A DNA stretch of 64,000 nt from Limosilactobacillus sp. (GTDB lineage Bacteria > Bacillota > Bacilli > Lactobacillales > Lactobacillaceae), in contig NZ_JAKVPE010000001.1 in assembly GCF_022482365.1 (NCBI RefSeq), positions 806,001-870,000 on the forward strand, given 5' to 3'. How positions within the stretch are numbered: position 1 is the stretch's first letter; each line of letters begins with the position of its first letter. Under the pieces are notes generated by a model, which searched no databases, was not told the origin of the DNA, and worked only from the letters and a program-made list of their open reading frames with translations. A program made the translations under genes and the position numbers. Below, in pieces: positions 8,193-16,674 of this stretch.

Positions 8193-8753
8193 TTATTCTT
8201 CAGTTACTGACGTGGCGGTCACGTGGTAGGTGTGGCCATTCCCGCTGACCGTCCAATCGTTAACCCCATTCTGAGTGGCCGTGTAGCCATCGATCTCATC
8301 CATTGACGGAACGTCCGGCCGTGCTTGACCGTTGACACCGGCCTCGTTGAGCTTATTTAAGATGTGTTCCTTAACGATGTTCTTGGCGTCGGTGGCCGTC
8401 ATCTGGACCTGACTTGTGGAATCACTATTCGCCTTAACGGCACTGGAATGGTCGCCGGTCTTGATAACGCTGTACTGCCCCTGTGTCTTCTGGGAGCTGC
8501 TTGCCTGGCTCGCGCCGGATTGAGAATTAGTCGTCACCTGGGAGCTAGCGGACTGGGCAGTCGAACTGCTGTCTTGCTTGCTCTCACTCTTCGCGGTGGT
8601 GTTCTTCTTGGTCGTTGAACTCGAAGGCTTCACAACCTTGGCTGACCGCGCCTCACTATCCTTGCTTGAATTTGTCGAAGTCGAATTGCCACATGCGGCA
8701 AGGGTCAACACCAGCGAACCAGCAGCGAATAAAGTCACAAATTTTTTATACAT
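8193..8753 (-). CDS. Ser/Thr-rich lipoprotein with small C-terminal PepSY-like domain
   Basis: 186 residues. The signal ends in the lipobox LTLAAC, so the protein is expected to be lipid-anchored at Cys21. A low-complexity Ser/Thr/Gln/Lys stalk (roughly residues 25-95) follows. The C-terminal ~75 residues begin TATDAKNIVKEHILNKLNEA and end in NDWTVSGNGHTYHVTATSV, a helix-plus-strands pattern similar to PepSY or uncharacterised Lactobacillus lipoprotein domains. The stalk start RSAKVVKPSSSTTKKNT resembles that of the lipoproteins at 3398 and 19298, but the C-terminal domain is different. A GAGGAG site lies upstream. The function is unknown. Confidence 0.75.
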   Translation of the reverse strand: MYKKFVTLFAAGSLVLTLAACGNSTSTNSSKDSEARSAKVVKPSSSTTKKNTTAKSESKQDSSSTAQSASSQVTTNSQSGASQASSSQKTQGQYSVIKTGDHSSAVKANSDSTSQVQMTATDAKNIVKEHILNKLNEAGVNGQARPDVPSMDEIDGYTATQNGVNDWTVSGNGHTYHVTATSVTEE

Positions 8754-8781
8754 ATAGATTTAGACACTCCTCAATACGGTA

Positions 8782-9969
8782 TTACAGAGTTACGTAATAA
8801 CTAGCGTTGTAGTACTTGTTGTAGCCGATCTTGACAACGTCACCCGGCTCTGGGGCGTGAACGTAGGCACCGTTCCCCAGGGAGATGGCAACATGGTATG
8901 GAGCACTGTCGCTACCGAAGAAGAGCAGGGCACCCTTTGGAGCGTTAGCAACGTCGTAGTGGTGCTTGCCCAGGGTCTGCTGCTGACTAGTCGTCCGGTA
9001 GTTGCTGCCCAGGCCGTAAGCCCATTGTACTAAACCGGAACAGTCAAAGCCAGTGGATGGCTTGTTGCCACCCCAAACGTAGGCGGTACCACGCACGGAC
9101 AGGGCCTTGTTGACGGCGGCACTGTGATCGTCAACCCAGGAACCATCGCTGTTGAAGTGGTAGCTCTGGCCGTTGATGGTCTGGTCGCCGGTGGCCATCC
9201 AGGCGTTCGTCGTGTCGAAGTAGTACCACTTGTTGTTGATCTTCTGCCAGCCGGTCAGAGCGTTGGCGTTGTTATTATCAAAGTAGTACCAGTTGCCGGC
9301 ACCAGACTTGTACCAACCAGTGTTGGCCCAAGCGTTGGTTTCGTCGAAGTGGTACCAGTTGTTGTTGATCTTCTGCCAGCCAGTATCGGCCCAGGCGTTG
9401 GTCTGGTCAAAGTTGTACCAGTTGTTGTTGATCTTCTGCCAACCGGTGTCTGCCCAAGCGTTGTTGTTATCAAAGTAGTACCAGTTGCCGGCATCGGACT
9501 TGTACCAGCCGGTCTTGGCGGAACCGTCGTCGTTGAAGAGGTACCAGTTGGAATTAGATTGGTACCAACCGGTCTTGGCGGCGCCGTTGTCGCCAAAGTA
9601 GTACCAGCTGTTGTTGACATTTTCCCAGGTGTTGGTAGCGTAATTGTTGGCGTCCTTGTTGTAGTAGTAAGTCCCGCCATCGCGCTGAACCAGGCCGGAT
9701 TCACTCGGCTGAGCAGCGTCATCATTGGTAGCGGCGGCGTTCTTCATCGTCCCGGTCAGCTGAACGGTCGTGGTCTGGCCATCCGTCGTCAGCTGGTCGC
9801 TGGAAGTTGCTTGGTTAGTCTGCGCAGTCACTGCAGTGTCGGTGGTGGTATCCGCCTGACCATCAACAGTTGCCATCGTCATACCGAGCGTCAGGGAAGC
9901 CAAAGCAACCATTGCCATGCTGAACCACTGCTTGCCACTCTTATATAACTTGAACCGTTTCTTAACCAT
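8782..9969 (-). CDS. Repeat protein with NlpC/P60 peptidoglycan endopeptidase domain
   Basis: 395 residues. The N-terminus FKLYKSGKQW is a KxYKxGKxW signal, removed after an Ala-rich segment near residue 39. A Thr/Gln-rich linker leads into about nine GW...WYYFD...NAWA repeats (residues ~95-285) of the cell-wall/choline-binding class. The C-terminal ~110 residues are NlpC/P60: catalytic Cys310 in GFDCSGLVQWAYGL and His359 in PYHVAISLGNGAYVH. These enzymes cut D-Glu-diamino-acid bonds in wall peptides. The repeats would hold the enzyme on the wall. The spacing from AAAGGAG to the ATG is long (about 15 bases). A WalR-like box lies about 115 bases upstream, suggesting cell-wall-stress control. 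Confidence 0.9.
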   Translation of the reverse strand: MVKKRFKLYKSGKQWFSMAMVALASLTLGMTMATVDGQADTTTDTAVTAQTNQATSSDQLTTDGQTTTVQLTGTMKNAAATNDDAAQPSESGLVQRDGGTYYYNKDANNYATNTWENVNNSWYYFGDNGAAKTGWYQSNSNWYLFNDDGSAKTGWYKSDAGNWYYFDNNNAWADTGWQKINNNWYNFDQTNAWADTGWQKINNNWYHFDETNAWANTGWYKSGAGNWYYFDNNNANALTGWQKINNKWYYFDTTNAWMATGDQTINGQSYHFNSDGSWVDDHSAAVNKALSVRGTAYVWGGNKPSTGFDCSGLVQWAYGLGSNYRTTSQQQTLGKHHYDVANAPKGALLFFGSDSAPYHVAISLGNGAYVHAPEPGDVVKIGYNKYYNASYYVTL

Positions 9970-10081
9970 AGATTAAAATTACAACTCCTTTATTTTTCCC
10001 GTTTCACAACAGTTATTACTATACACCGCGAAATGAGAAAATCCGGGAATGTCGTCGCTTTGTTATTAATTGTGTTGGTCC

Positions 10082-10098
10082 TGTAATATTCGTGTAAT
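10082..10098. promoter_or_regulatory. Candidate WalR (YycF) box, TGTAAT-N5-TGTAAT
   Basis: TGTAAT ATTCG TGTAAT matches exactly the WalR consensus TGTWAH-N5-TGTWAH known from B. subtilis and S. aureus; a third TGTAAA follows four bases later. It lies upstream of the NlpC/P60 gene, a class of gene often under WalRK control. Its position (about 115 bp from the start codon) and single occurrence make this a candidate only. Confidence 0.45.
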
Positions 10099-10105
10099 TT
10101 CTTGT

Positions 10106-10146
10106 AAAAAAAGTGGGACAGAACTCGCTTGCGCGTTCTGTCCCAC
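10106..10146 (-). terminator. Terminator of the first PgrA-like gene
   Basis: A perfect 12-bp stem GTGGGACAGAAC/GTTCTGTCCCAC with a 10-nt loop, followed on the minus strand by a run of seven T residues. Confidence 0.9.
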
Positions 10147-10159
10147 CGTCTCATTACTA

Positions 10160-12082
10160 CTAGTCGGCGTAACCGAGCCAGTAACCATTATTATCAAAAT
10201 TGCTGTAACGACCGTCAACCTTTACGTGACCGGTCTGCATCTTGCCCTGGTCGTCAAAGTAGAACCAGTGACCCAGGTACTGCCAGCCGGTGTCGGCCCA
10301 AGCGTTCGTCGGGTCGAAGTAGTACCAGCTGTCGCCAATCTTTTGCCAGCCGGTCAGGGCCCAGGCGTTGGTGCTATCGAAGTAGTAGCGGTGGCCGTTA
10401 ATCGTCTGCCAGCCACTGAGTGAAGCACCATCGCTGCCGAAGTAGTACCAGTTACCGGCACCGGACTTGTACCAGCCAGTGACTGCGGCGCCACTGCCGT
10501 TGAAGAGGTACCAGTGACCATTGACCTTTTTCCAGCCAGTCTGCATGGCACCACTGCCGTTCAGCAGGTAGGTTGCACCGTTGATCTTTTGCAGCCCCGT
10601 TGCCATCTGGCCGTTAGACTGCAGGTAGTACCAGGCACCGTTGATCCACTGCCAGCCCGTCAACATCCAATCGTTGGTTGGATCCAGGTAGTACCAGCTG
10701 TTGCCGAGCTTTAGCCAACCGGCATCCGCCCAGGCGTTGTTGTTGTCAAAGTAGTACCAGTGACCGTTAATCCACTGCCAGCCGCTGGCAGAAGCGCCGT
10801 CGCTGCCAAAGTAGTACCAGTTGCCGGCACCGGACTTGTACCAGCCAGTGACTGCGGCGCCACTGCCGTTGAAGAGGTACCAGTGACCATTGACCTTTTG
10901 CCAGCCAGTCTGCATGGCCCCGCTGTTGTTCAGCAGGTAGGTTGCGCCATTGATCTTCTGCAGCCCCGTTGCCATCTGACCGTTGGATGAATTCAGATAG
11001 TACCAGGCACCGTTGATCTTCTGCCAGCCGGTTTGAAGCTTGCCGTTATTGTCGTAGTGATACCAGACACCGTTAACCTGACTCCAGCCAGGCTGGTGGG
11101 TCGTAGTGGTCTGCTGGCTACCGTTGTTCAGCTGCTCAGCCTTTGGCCAGATAAAGTGCATGTCGACCCGCTGAACGTTGAAGTTGAAGTGCCCCACCAC
11201 GTTGCCGTTGCTGTCGGTCGTGGTCCCGCTGTTCGTCGCGCTGGTGATGGATGGGTAAACCCCCATCACGGTGCCGTGCGTATTAGTCAGGAAGTTCTGG
11301 GCGTGGCCAAAGTTATCATTAGCATCCTGGAAGAGCATCCCCATGACCCCGTAGTAGATCATCGCCTGCAGGTCGTCCATATTGGTGACGACAATCAGTG
11401 GCAGATGGCTGCTGTCGGTCAGTTCGCTGCCCCGGACGGCCGCGAAGTGCTCGTAGCCGAGGTTGGCGATGTTGTCGTGGTAGAGGCCATAGGCACTGAT
11501 GTTTTCAGATGCCCCCTGCAGAATGCTCTGGTCGTGCCAGCCGTTATTCAACAGTGAAATCTGCTTGTTCTGGTACTGACCGGCCATGTTCTTGGCCACG
11601 TCAATGCTGCCCGCCGTCTGGGTAAAGCCGCTCTCGCCGAACTTGCTCCGGACCTGGTTGACCAGGTTTAAGGCAAAGTTGTTCATCTGGCTGGTTTGGT
11701 CCGCATTCAGGTTCGATACGTCAACGCTCTCGCTAGCGGTCTGTGGATCAGAGGTGTAGTTGTTCATCCGCATACCCTGGCCCGCGGTGTTGTTCTGGAA
11801 ATTAACGGCCGCCGTGTTGTCGTGGATGCTGCCCACCGCATTCAGCGTGTAGCCGTTCGGAATGTTGACCTGCTGGTTGTACTGGCTAGCGGCCGCCTTG
11901 GCAGTCGCAGCGTGCAGGTCGGTTGCCGAAATCGTGGCCGAGCTAATTGCCTGCTGCGTCGGCGTGGTCGTTGCCGTCGGGTCAACCTGAGTGTCGGCCT
12001 TGACGTTGCTGTCGATCGCCACTAACCCCATCGTCGTGGTCAGGGCTGCGACCATCGTCCATCGAGCAATTTTTCTATTCAT
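10160..12082 (-). CDS. SEC10/PgrA-type surface protein with C-terminal wall-binding repeats
   Basis: 640 residues from ATG 12082, which has GGGGGGAG upstream; the ORF extends to 12106 but without a site. An ordinary signal peptide (cleaved near VKADT) is followed by a ~300-residue domain of the SEC10/PgrA surface-exclusion family, related to CAP/SCP folds: NNFALNLVNQVRSKFGESGF, HDQSILQGASENISAYG, MIYYGVMGMLFQDANDNFGHAQNFL, MGVYPS and VDMHFIW. About 15 wall-binding repeats follow (residues ~330-640). Inside them a block of six repeats is nearly duplicated, 369 bp apart. The family is named after enterococcal aggregation/exclusion proteins; its role in lactobacilli is not established. It is paralogous to the gene at 14624. 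Confidence 0.85.
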   Translation of the reverse strand: MNRKIARWTMVAALTTTMGLVAIDSNVKADTQVDPTATTTPTQQAISSATISATDLHAATAKAAASQYNQQVNIPNGYTLNAVGSIHDNTAAVNFQNNTAGQGMRMNNYTSDPQTASESVDVSNLNADQTSQMNNFALNLVNQVRSKFGESGFTQTAGSIDVAKNMAGQYQNKQISLLNNGWHDQSILQGASENISAYGLYHDNIANLGYEHFAAVRGSELTDSSHLPLIVVTNMDDLQAMIYYGVMGMLFQDANDNFGHAQNFLTNTHGTVMGVYPSITSATNSGTTTDSNGNVVGHFNFNVQRVDMHFIWPKAEQLNNGSQQTTTTHQPGWSQVNGVWYHYDNNGKLQTGWQKINGAWYYLNSSNGQMATGLQKINGATYLLNNSGAMQTGWQKVNGHWYLFNGSGAAVTGWYKSGAGNWYYFGSDGASASGWQWINGHWYYFDNNNAWADAGWLKLGNSWYYLDPTNDWMLTGWQWINGAWYYLQSNGQMATGLQKINGATYLLNGSGAMQTGWKKVNGHWYLFNGSGAAVTGWYKSGAGNWYYFGSDGASLSGWQTINGHRYYFDSTNAWALTGWQKIGDSWYYFDPTNAWADTGWQYLGHWFYFDDQGKMQTGHVKVDGRYSNFDNNGYWLGYAD

Positions 12083-12170
12083 GTTACTCCCCCCACAATA
12101 AATCAATGATATTCAATACATATCAATTGTATCACTTTCGTCCACTGACAGCCGCCCACATTTGGCAATG

Positions 12171-12209
12171 AAAAAGGAACTTCCACGGGAAATCTTCCCA
12201 GAAGTTCCT
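12171..12209 (-). terminator. Terminator of the M23 gene at 12223
   Basis: Stem AGGAACTTC/GAAGTTCCT with an inner GGGAA/TTCCC extension and a T-run on the minus strand. Confidence 0.8.
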
Positions 12210-12222
12210 CTCTTCTTAATGC

Positions 12223-14493
12223 TTAGCCGTGGTTGCGAATAACGGTCTCCGGGTTGAGCCAGGTTCCACCACCCGTTGGCTGCGACGAATCGGACCAGCT
12301 TGGCTGGAAGGAGTGGGCCAGGTCCTCACCATAGTTCGGGCTGGTGTTAATGCCGAGGTGCAGATGCCCCAGGTCCCGGTAGCCGATTACCTGACCAGGG
12401 TAGACGATGTCGTTGCGGCTAACCGTGATCTTGTTCCGGTTGCTGAAGGCCTCCTGGTAGACGTAGAGGTACTTGCCGTCGTAGATCGTGACGAACCACC
12501 AGAGGGTCTTGCCCTGGTCGTCACGAACCGTGTTGACGTCCAGCACCTTCCCACCGTGGACGGCGTGGACCGCTGAGCCAGGGTGATCGGAGGAGCCGAA
12601 GTCAAGCCCGTCGTGGTAGCCGTTCTCCCGTGGATAGCTCGAGTAGCCAAAGCGTTGGCCTGGCAGGAAGTAACCTTCCCCAGCCTGTGGGAACGGCCAG
12701 CTCCAGCCATCGTTCCATGGCTCGGCCGTCTCGGCGCCACTCGTGCCGAAGTTGTAGCAGTGACCGTCGACCCATTGAACGCCGGTGTACATCTGGCCAT
12801 AGGTATCATCGGAGTAAACCCAGTGTTCGTCGGGCTGGCTGGCGTAATAGCCGTCGGCGAAGTAGTACCAGTGACCATTGATGTACTGCCAGCCGGTCAT
12901 TGCCCAAGCGTTGGTTGGGTCAAAGTAGTACCAGAAGCCGGCCGCACTCTGGTACCAACCGGTCGTGGCCGTCCCGTTGTCGGCGAAGTGGTACCAATTG
13001 CCGGCCGTTGACTTGTACCAGCCGGTCGTGGCCGCACCCTGGTCACCGAAGTAGTACCAGCTGCCGTTGATCTTTTGCCATTGGTTGCTGAGGAAGCGAT
13101 CGGCACCGCGGTTGTAATAGTAATAGCTGCCGTTGATCTTAATCAGGCCGTCAGCAAGTGTGGACGTGTCGATATCCCCGCTGTTCGCATCAAAATTAAA
13201 GGTCCGCCCATCGCTGGTCAGCTGGGTTTGCCGACTGCCCGTCTGTGAATCGTAGTAGATCAGCTTGCCGGTGGCCGGGTCGAGGATCAGCCCCCGCTCC
13301 TGGTGGCCGGTAGCGGGATCAAAGTAGTAGTGGTAGCCATCGATCTCCGTGTCCCCGGTTGCCATCCGAGCCTGTGAATCGAAGTGGTACTCGTTGCCGT
13401 TGATGTTGCTCCAACCAAAGACGGCGGAACCATCAGCGTTGAAGTAGGACCAGGCGCCGTCGATCCACTGCCAACCAGTCTTCATTGCGCCGTACGTGCC
13501 GTCATGGTCTTCATTCAGGTAGTAACGCTTTTGGTTGATCGTCTGCCAGCCGGTCTTCATTTGATCCTGGTTGGCCGGGTCAAAGTAGAACCAGTTATTG
13601 TCGATCCACTGCCAGCCACTGAGCGCGGCCCCGCTGCCATTCAGGTAGCGCCAGGCACCGTCAGCCCACTGCCAGCCGGTCTTCATCGCGCCGTACGTGC
13701 CGTCGTGACTTTCGTTCAGGTAGTAGAGCTGGTTGTTGATCGTCTGCAGGCCAGTTTCCATCTGACCATGAGCTGCCGAATTGAAGTAGTACCAGTTGCC
13801 GTCGATCTTTTGCCAGCCGGTGTCGGCCCAGGTCTGACTCGGGTCGAAATAGTACCAGCTGTTGTTGAGGTTCTGCCAGCCCCGCAGCGTCCAGGCATTG
13901 GCGTTGTCACCGTAATACCACTTGCCGCTCGCAGTCTGGAACCAACCGGTCTTGGCCTTGCCGGTGTTGTCAAAGTAGTACCAGTTGGTGGCCGGGCTCT
14001 GGTACCAGCCGGTCCGAGCGGCGCCGTTGTCGGCAAAGTCGTACCAGCTGCCGTTCAGGTTCTGCCAGCCAGTCTTCATCGCCCCATAGGTTCCGTCGTG
14101 CTGCTCGTTCAGGTAATAGGTGGCGTTATTGATCGTCTGCAAGCCGGTCTCCATGGCGTTACTCTGCTGGTTCAGGTAGTACCAGTTATTGCTGATGCTC
14201 TGCCAGCCGGTCTGACTGTTACCGTTAGTGAAATAGTACCAGTTGCCGTTGTCAGTCTGCCAACCATTGGCTGCCTGACCCTCGGCATTCTTCCAGGTGC
14301 CATCGGCCTGCTTGGTGTAGCCGGCAACGCTCTGCTGCGTCGTCACCGTGGTGGTCGTGGTGCCCGCAGTCGTCGTGGTATTAGCGTCATCCGCCTGCGC
14401 CGGTGCGGCCATGGTCAGGCCGAGTCCGGCCGTCAGCAGGCAGGCAATTAACCACTTTTTCCCCGCTTTGTACAGCTTAAAGTGTGTCTTCAT
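12223..14493 (-). CDS. Repeat protein with M23 (LytM-type) endopeptidase domain
   Basis: 756 residues. Signal FKLYKAGKKW (KxYKxGKxW type), a short Thr-rich linker, then about 20 wall-binding repeats. The array includes extended repeats containing DGTYGAMKTGW and, around residues 385-475, a non-canonical module (GHQERGLILDPATGK, TGSRQTQL, DGRTFNF, FLSNQWQKINGSW) that is shared with three other proteins here. The C-terminal 130 residues are a zinc M23 peptidase: His627 and Asp631 in HDGLDFG, His710 and His712 in LGHLHLG. Such enzymes cut peptide bonds of peptidoglycan cross-links or stems. The start has GGGGAG upstream. The closest relative in the window is the gene at 59785, which has the same WPFPQ-GEG lead-in and domain order. 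Confidence 0.9.
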   Translation of the reverse strand: MKTHFKLYKAGKKWLIACLLTAGLGLTMAAPAQADDANTTTTAGTTTTTVTTQQSVAGYTKQADGTWKNAEGQAANGWQTDNGNWYYFTNGNSQTGWQSISNNWYYLNQQSNAMETGLQTINNATYYLNEQHDGTYGAMKTGWQNLNGSWYDFADNGAARTGWYQSPATNWYYFDNTGKAKTGWFQTASGKWYYGDNANAWTLRGWQNLNNSWYYFDPSQTWADTGWQKIDGNWYYFNSAAHGQMETGLQTINNQLYYLNESHDGTYGAMKTGWQWADGAWRYLNGSGAALSGWQWIDNNWFYFDPANQDQMKTGWQTINQKRYYLNEDHDGTYGAMKTGWQWIDGAWSYFNADGSAVFGWSNINGNEYHFDSQARMATGDTEIDGYHYYFDPATGHQERGLILDPATGKLIYYDSQTGSRQTQLTSDGRTFNFDANSGDIDTSTLADGLIKINGSYYYYNRGADRFLSNQWQKINGSWYYFGDQGAATTGWYKSTAGNWYHFADNGTATTGWYQSAAGFWYYFDPTNAWAMTGWQYINGHWYYFADGYYASQPDEHWVYSDDTYGQMYTGVQWVDGHCYNFGTSGAETAEPWNDGWSWPFPQAGEGYFLPGQRFGYSSYPRENGYHDGLDFGSSDHPGSAVHAVHGGKVLDVNTVRDDQGKTLWWFVTIYDGKYLYVYQEAFSNRNKITVSRNDIVYPGQVIGYRDLGHLHLGINTSPNYGEDLAHSFQPSWSDSSQPTGGGTWLNPETVIRNHG

Positions 14494-14573
14494 TGCTTCA
14501 TTACTCCCCTTTGAAATCAGTCGTTACAGGAACATTCTACCACCACTGTCACTTTTCCTTAAGGGGTGATAAA

Positions 14574-14611
14574 TAAAAAACGCCTTAGGACGGTGAAGCC
14601 CCAAAGCGTTT
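14574..14611 (-). terminator. Terminator of the second PgrA-like gene
   Basis: Stem AAACGC(C)TT/AAAGCGTTT followed on the minus strand by a T-run of six. Confidence 0.7.
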
Positions 14612-14623
14612 CAAAATTAATAT

Positions 14624-16597
14624 TTAGTAGCCAAGCCAGTGGCCATTATTGGCGAAGTGGTAGAGGCGGCCGTTGATCCGCACGCTGCCGGTTTCCATCT
14701 TGCCGTTGGCGTCGAAGTAGTACCACTGACCGTTGATGTAGTGCCAGCCGGTCAGGGCCCAGGCGTTGGTTGGGTCGAAGTAGTACCAGTTGCCGTTAAC
14801 GGTCTTAAACCAGCCCTTCACTGCCCAGGCATTGTCCAGGTCAAAGAAGTACCAGTGACCGTTGATCCGTTGCCAGCCGGTGTCGGCCCAGGCGTTCGTC
14901 GGATCGAAGTAGTACCAGTTACCGGCGGCCGTCTGGAACCAGCCCTTCATTGCCCAGACGTTCTGGGTGTCGAAGTAGTACCAGCGGTTGTTGATCTTCT
15001 GCCAGCCCTTCAGCGCCCACGCATTCGTCGGGTCAAAGTAGAACCAGTTGCCCGCCGCGGATTGGAACCAACCAGTGTCGGCCCAAGCGTTCGTTGGATC
15101 GAAGTAGTACCAGTTCTGGGCGGCCGTCTGGAACCAGCCCTTCAGCGCCCAGGCGTTGTTGTCGTCGAAGTAGTACCAACGACCATTAATCTTCTGCCAG
15201 TTAGTGGCTGTCTGTGCCGTGTCCGGGTTAAAGTAGTACCAATTGCCTGCCCCAGACTTATACCAGCCGGTCTGTGCAGCCCCATCGGTATTGAAGTAGT
15301 ACCAGTGGGAATTGATCGACTGCCAGCCGGTCAGGAACTTACTGTTCTCAAAGCGGTACAGCTTGCCGTTGATCGTCCGCCAGCCGGTTACCGTGCCGGA
15401 CGTGTTTGAGCTCGACGGCTGCGTCGGCTGAGCTGGCTGCTTTGGCGTGACCGTTTCACCAGTCGTTGTCGATTGCGCAGGAGTCGACGGCTGCTGGGCC
15501 GGCGTCGATGGCTGAGCAGCGGGAGTAGTTGGCTGCACAGGAGTGGTCGGCTGCGCGGGAGTGGTTGGCTGGGTTGACGGTGCCGAGGACTGAGTCTCGT
15601 TGGAAGTCCCCTGAGCCCAAATGAAGTGCATGTCGACGTTCTTCAGCTTGTACTGGAAGTGCGTCCCATTCGAATAGAGGCCGGTGCCGTAGCCATCAAG
15701 GATGGACGGGTAAACCGCCATCGTCGGGATCGGCTGGTAGTTCGTCAGGAAGTTCTGAGCATGGCCGTAGATGTCACTGGCGTCGTCAAAGAGCATCGTC
15801 GTGACACCGTAGTAAATCATGGCACGCAGGTCATCCATCGTGGTCACCGTGAACAGGGGAATACTGTTTTCGTTGACGAAGTCGCTGCCCTTGGCGGTCG
15901 CAAACGGCCGCACGAGGGTCCCCCACTGGTTATCGGCGTAGATTTGCATGGCGGAGATGTTTTCACTGTCATTCAACAGGATGGTCTCGTCATGCCAGTA
16001 ACCAGTCAGCAGTGACTCCTTCTTGTTCTGGTACTGCAGAGCCTTATTCCGGACTTCGGCAATCGTTCCGGCGTCCTGGCTGTAGGCGGACTCGCCAAAG
16101 GCCGCCCGAGCGTTGTTAACCAAGTTCAGGGCATACTGGTTCATCTCGCGAACCTGCTGGTCGGTTAACTGGTCGATGTTGATCGACTCGGCCGCCGCCG
16201 CACTGTTGGATTGGTAGTTGTTGCTGGTCAATCCCGGCAGGGCCTTCTTGTTGAATTCATTGGCCGCCGACAGGTTATTGATACTGCGCAGGTCACTCAA
16301 GTTATAACCACTCGGGAAATTGATCTGCTGGGCTGCGGTTACATCGTTGGAATAGGCCGCAGCATTAGAATAGCTAGCCGCCTTGGCCGTAGCAGCGCTG
16401 GCTGTTGCCCCACTGACTGCGACGGAACTGCTCGCCACCTGCTGACTTCCGGCAGCGGATTGGTTCAGCGTCGTTGCAACGTTAGTGGTCTCACCGGTCG
16501 GTGCATCATCGGCCCGGACGTTGTTGACCATTGAGACGGTACCAAATGCCATCGTCAGGGCCGTCAGCGCCGTTAACTTTAGTACTTTCTTATCCAT
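14624..16597 (-). CDS. SEC10/PgrA-type surface protein with wall-binding repeats (second copy)
   Basis: 657 residues from ATG 16597, supported by GGGGG upstream. Same plan as the protein encoded at 10160: conventional signal, PgrA-type domain (MNQYALNLVNNARAAFGES, HDETILLNDSENISAMQIY, MIYYGVTTMLFDDASDIYGH, VDMHFIWAQ) and C-terminal repeats. It differs by a Pro/Thr/Gln-rich spacer of about 70 residues (PTTPAQPTTPVQ type) between domain and repeats, which would hold the domain further from the wall, and by only ~12 repeats, mostly of the DPTNAWA type. The two paralogues alternate with peptidoglycan hydrolase genes. The function is unknown beyond family naming; attachment to the surface through the repeats is inferred. 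Confidence 0.85.
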   Translation of the reverse strand: MDKKVLKLTALTALTMAFGTVSMVNNVRADDAPTGETTNVATTLNQSAAGSQQVASSSVAVSGATASAATAKAASYSNAAAYSNDVTAAQQINFPSGYNLSDLRSINNLSAANEFNKKALPGLTSNNYQSNSAAAAESINIDQLTDQQVREMNQYALNLVNNARAAFGESAYSQDAGTIAEVRNKALQYQNKKESLLTGYWHDETILLNDSENISAMQIYADNQWGTLVRPFATAKGSDFVNENSIPLFTVTTMDDLRAMIYYGVTTMLFDDASDIYGHAQNFLTNYQPIPTMAVYPSILDGYGTGLYSNGTHFQYKLKNVDMHFIWAQGTSNETQSSAPSTQPTTPAQPTTPVQPTTPAAQPSTPAQQPSTPAQSTTTGETVTPKQPAQPTQPSSSNTSGTVTGWRTINGKLYRFENSKFLTGWQSINSHWYYFNTDGAAQTGWYKSGAGNWYYFNPDTAQTATNWQKINGRWYYFDDNNAWALKGWFQTAAQNWYYFDPTNAWADTGWFQSAAGNWFYFDPTNAWALKGWQKINNRWYYFDTQNVWAMKGWFQTAAGNWYYFDPTNAWADTGWQRINGHWYFFDLDNAWAVKGWFKTVNGNWYYFDPTNAWALTGWHYINGQWYYFDANGKMETGSVRINGRLYHFANNGHWLGY

Positions 16598-16638
16598 TAC
16601 TAACCCCCACTCTCGCGACAAATATCTTTATATTAATG

Positions 16639-16667
16639 ATTATAATAGACATTTGTGTCTTTATAAA
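16639..16667 (-). promoter_or_regulatory. Possible promoter of the second PgrA-like gene
   Basis: On the minus strand TATAAT at 16644-16639 is preceded at 17 bases by a weak TTTATA. It fills the 77-bp gap after the amidase gene and gives the PgrA-like gene its own start. Confidence 0.4.
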
Positions 16668-16674
16668 GCTTTAT

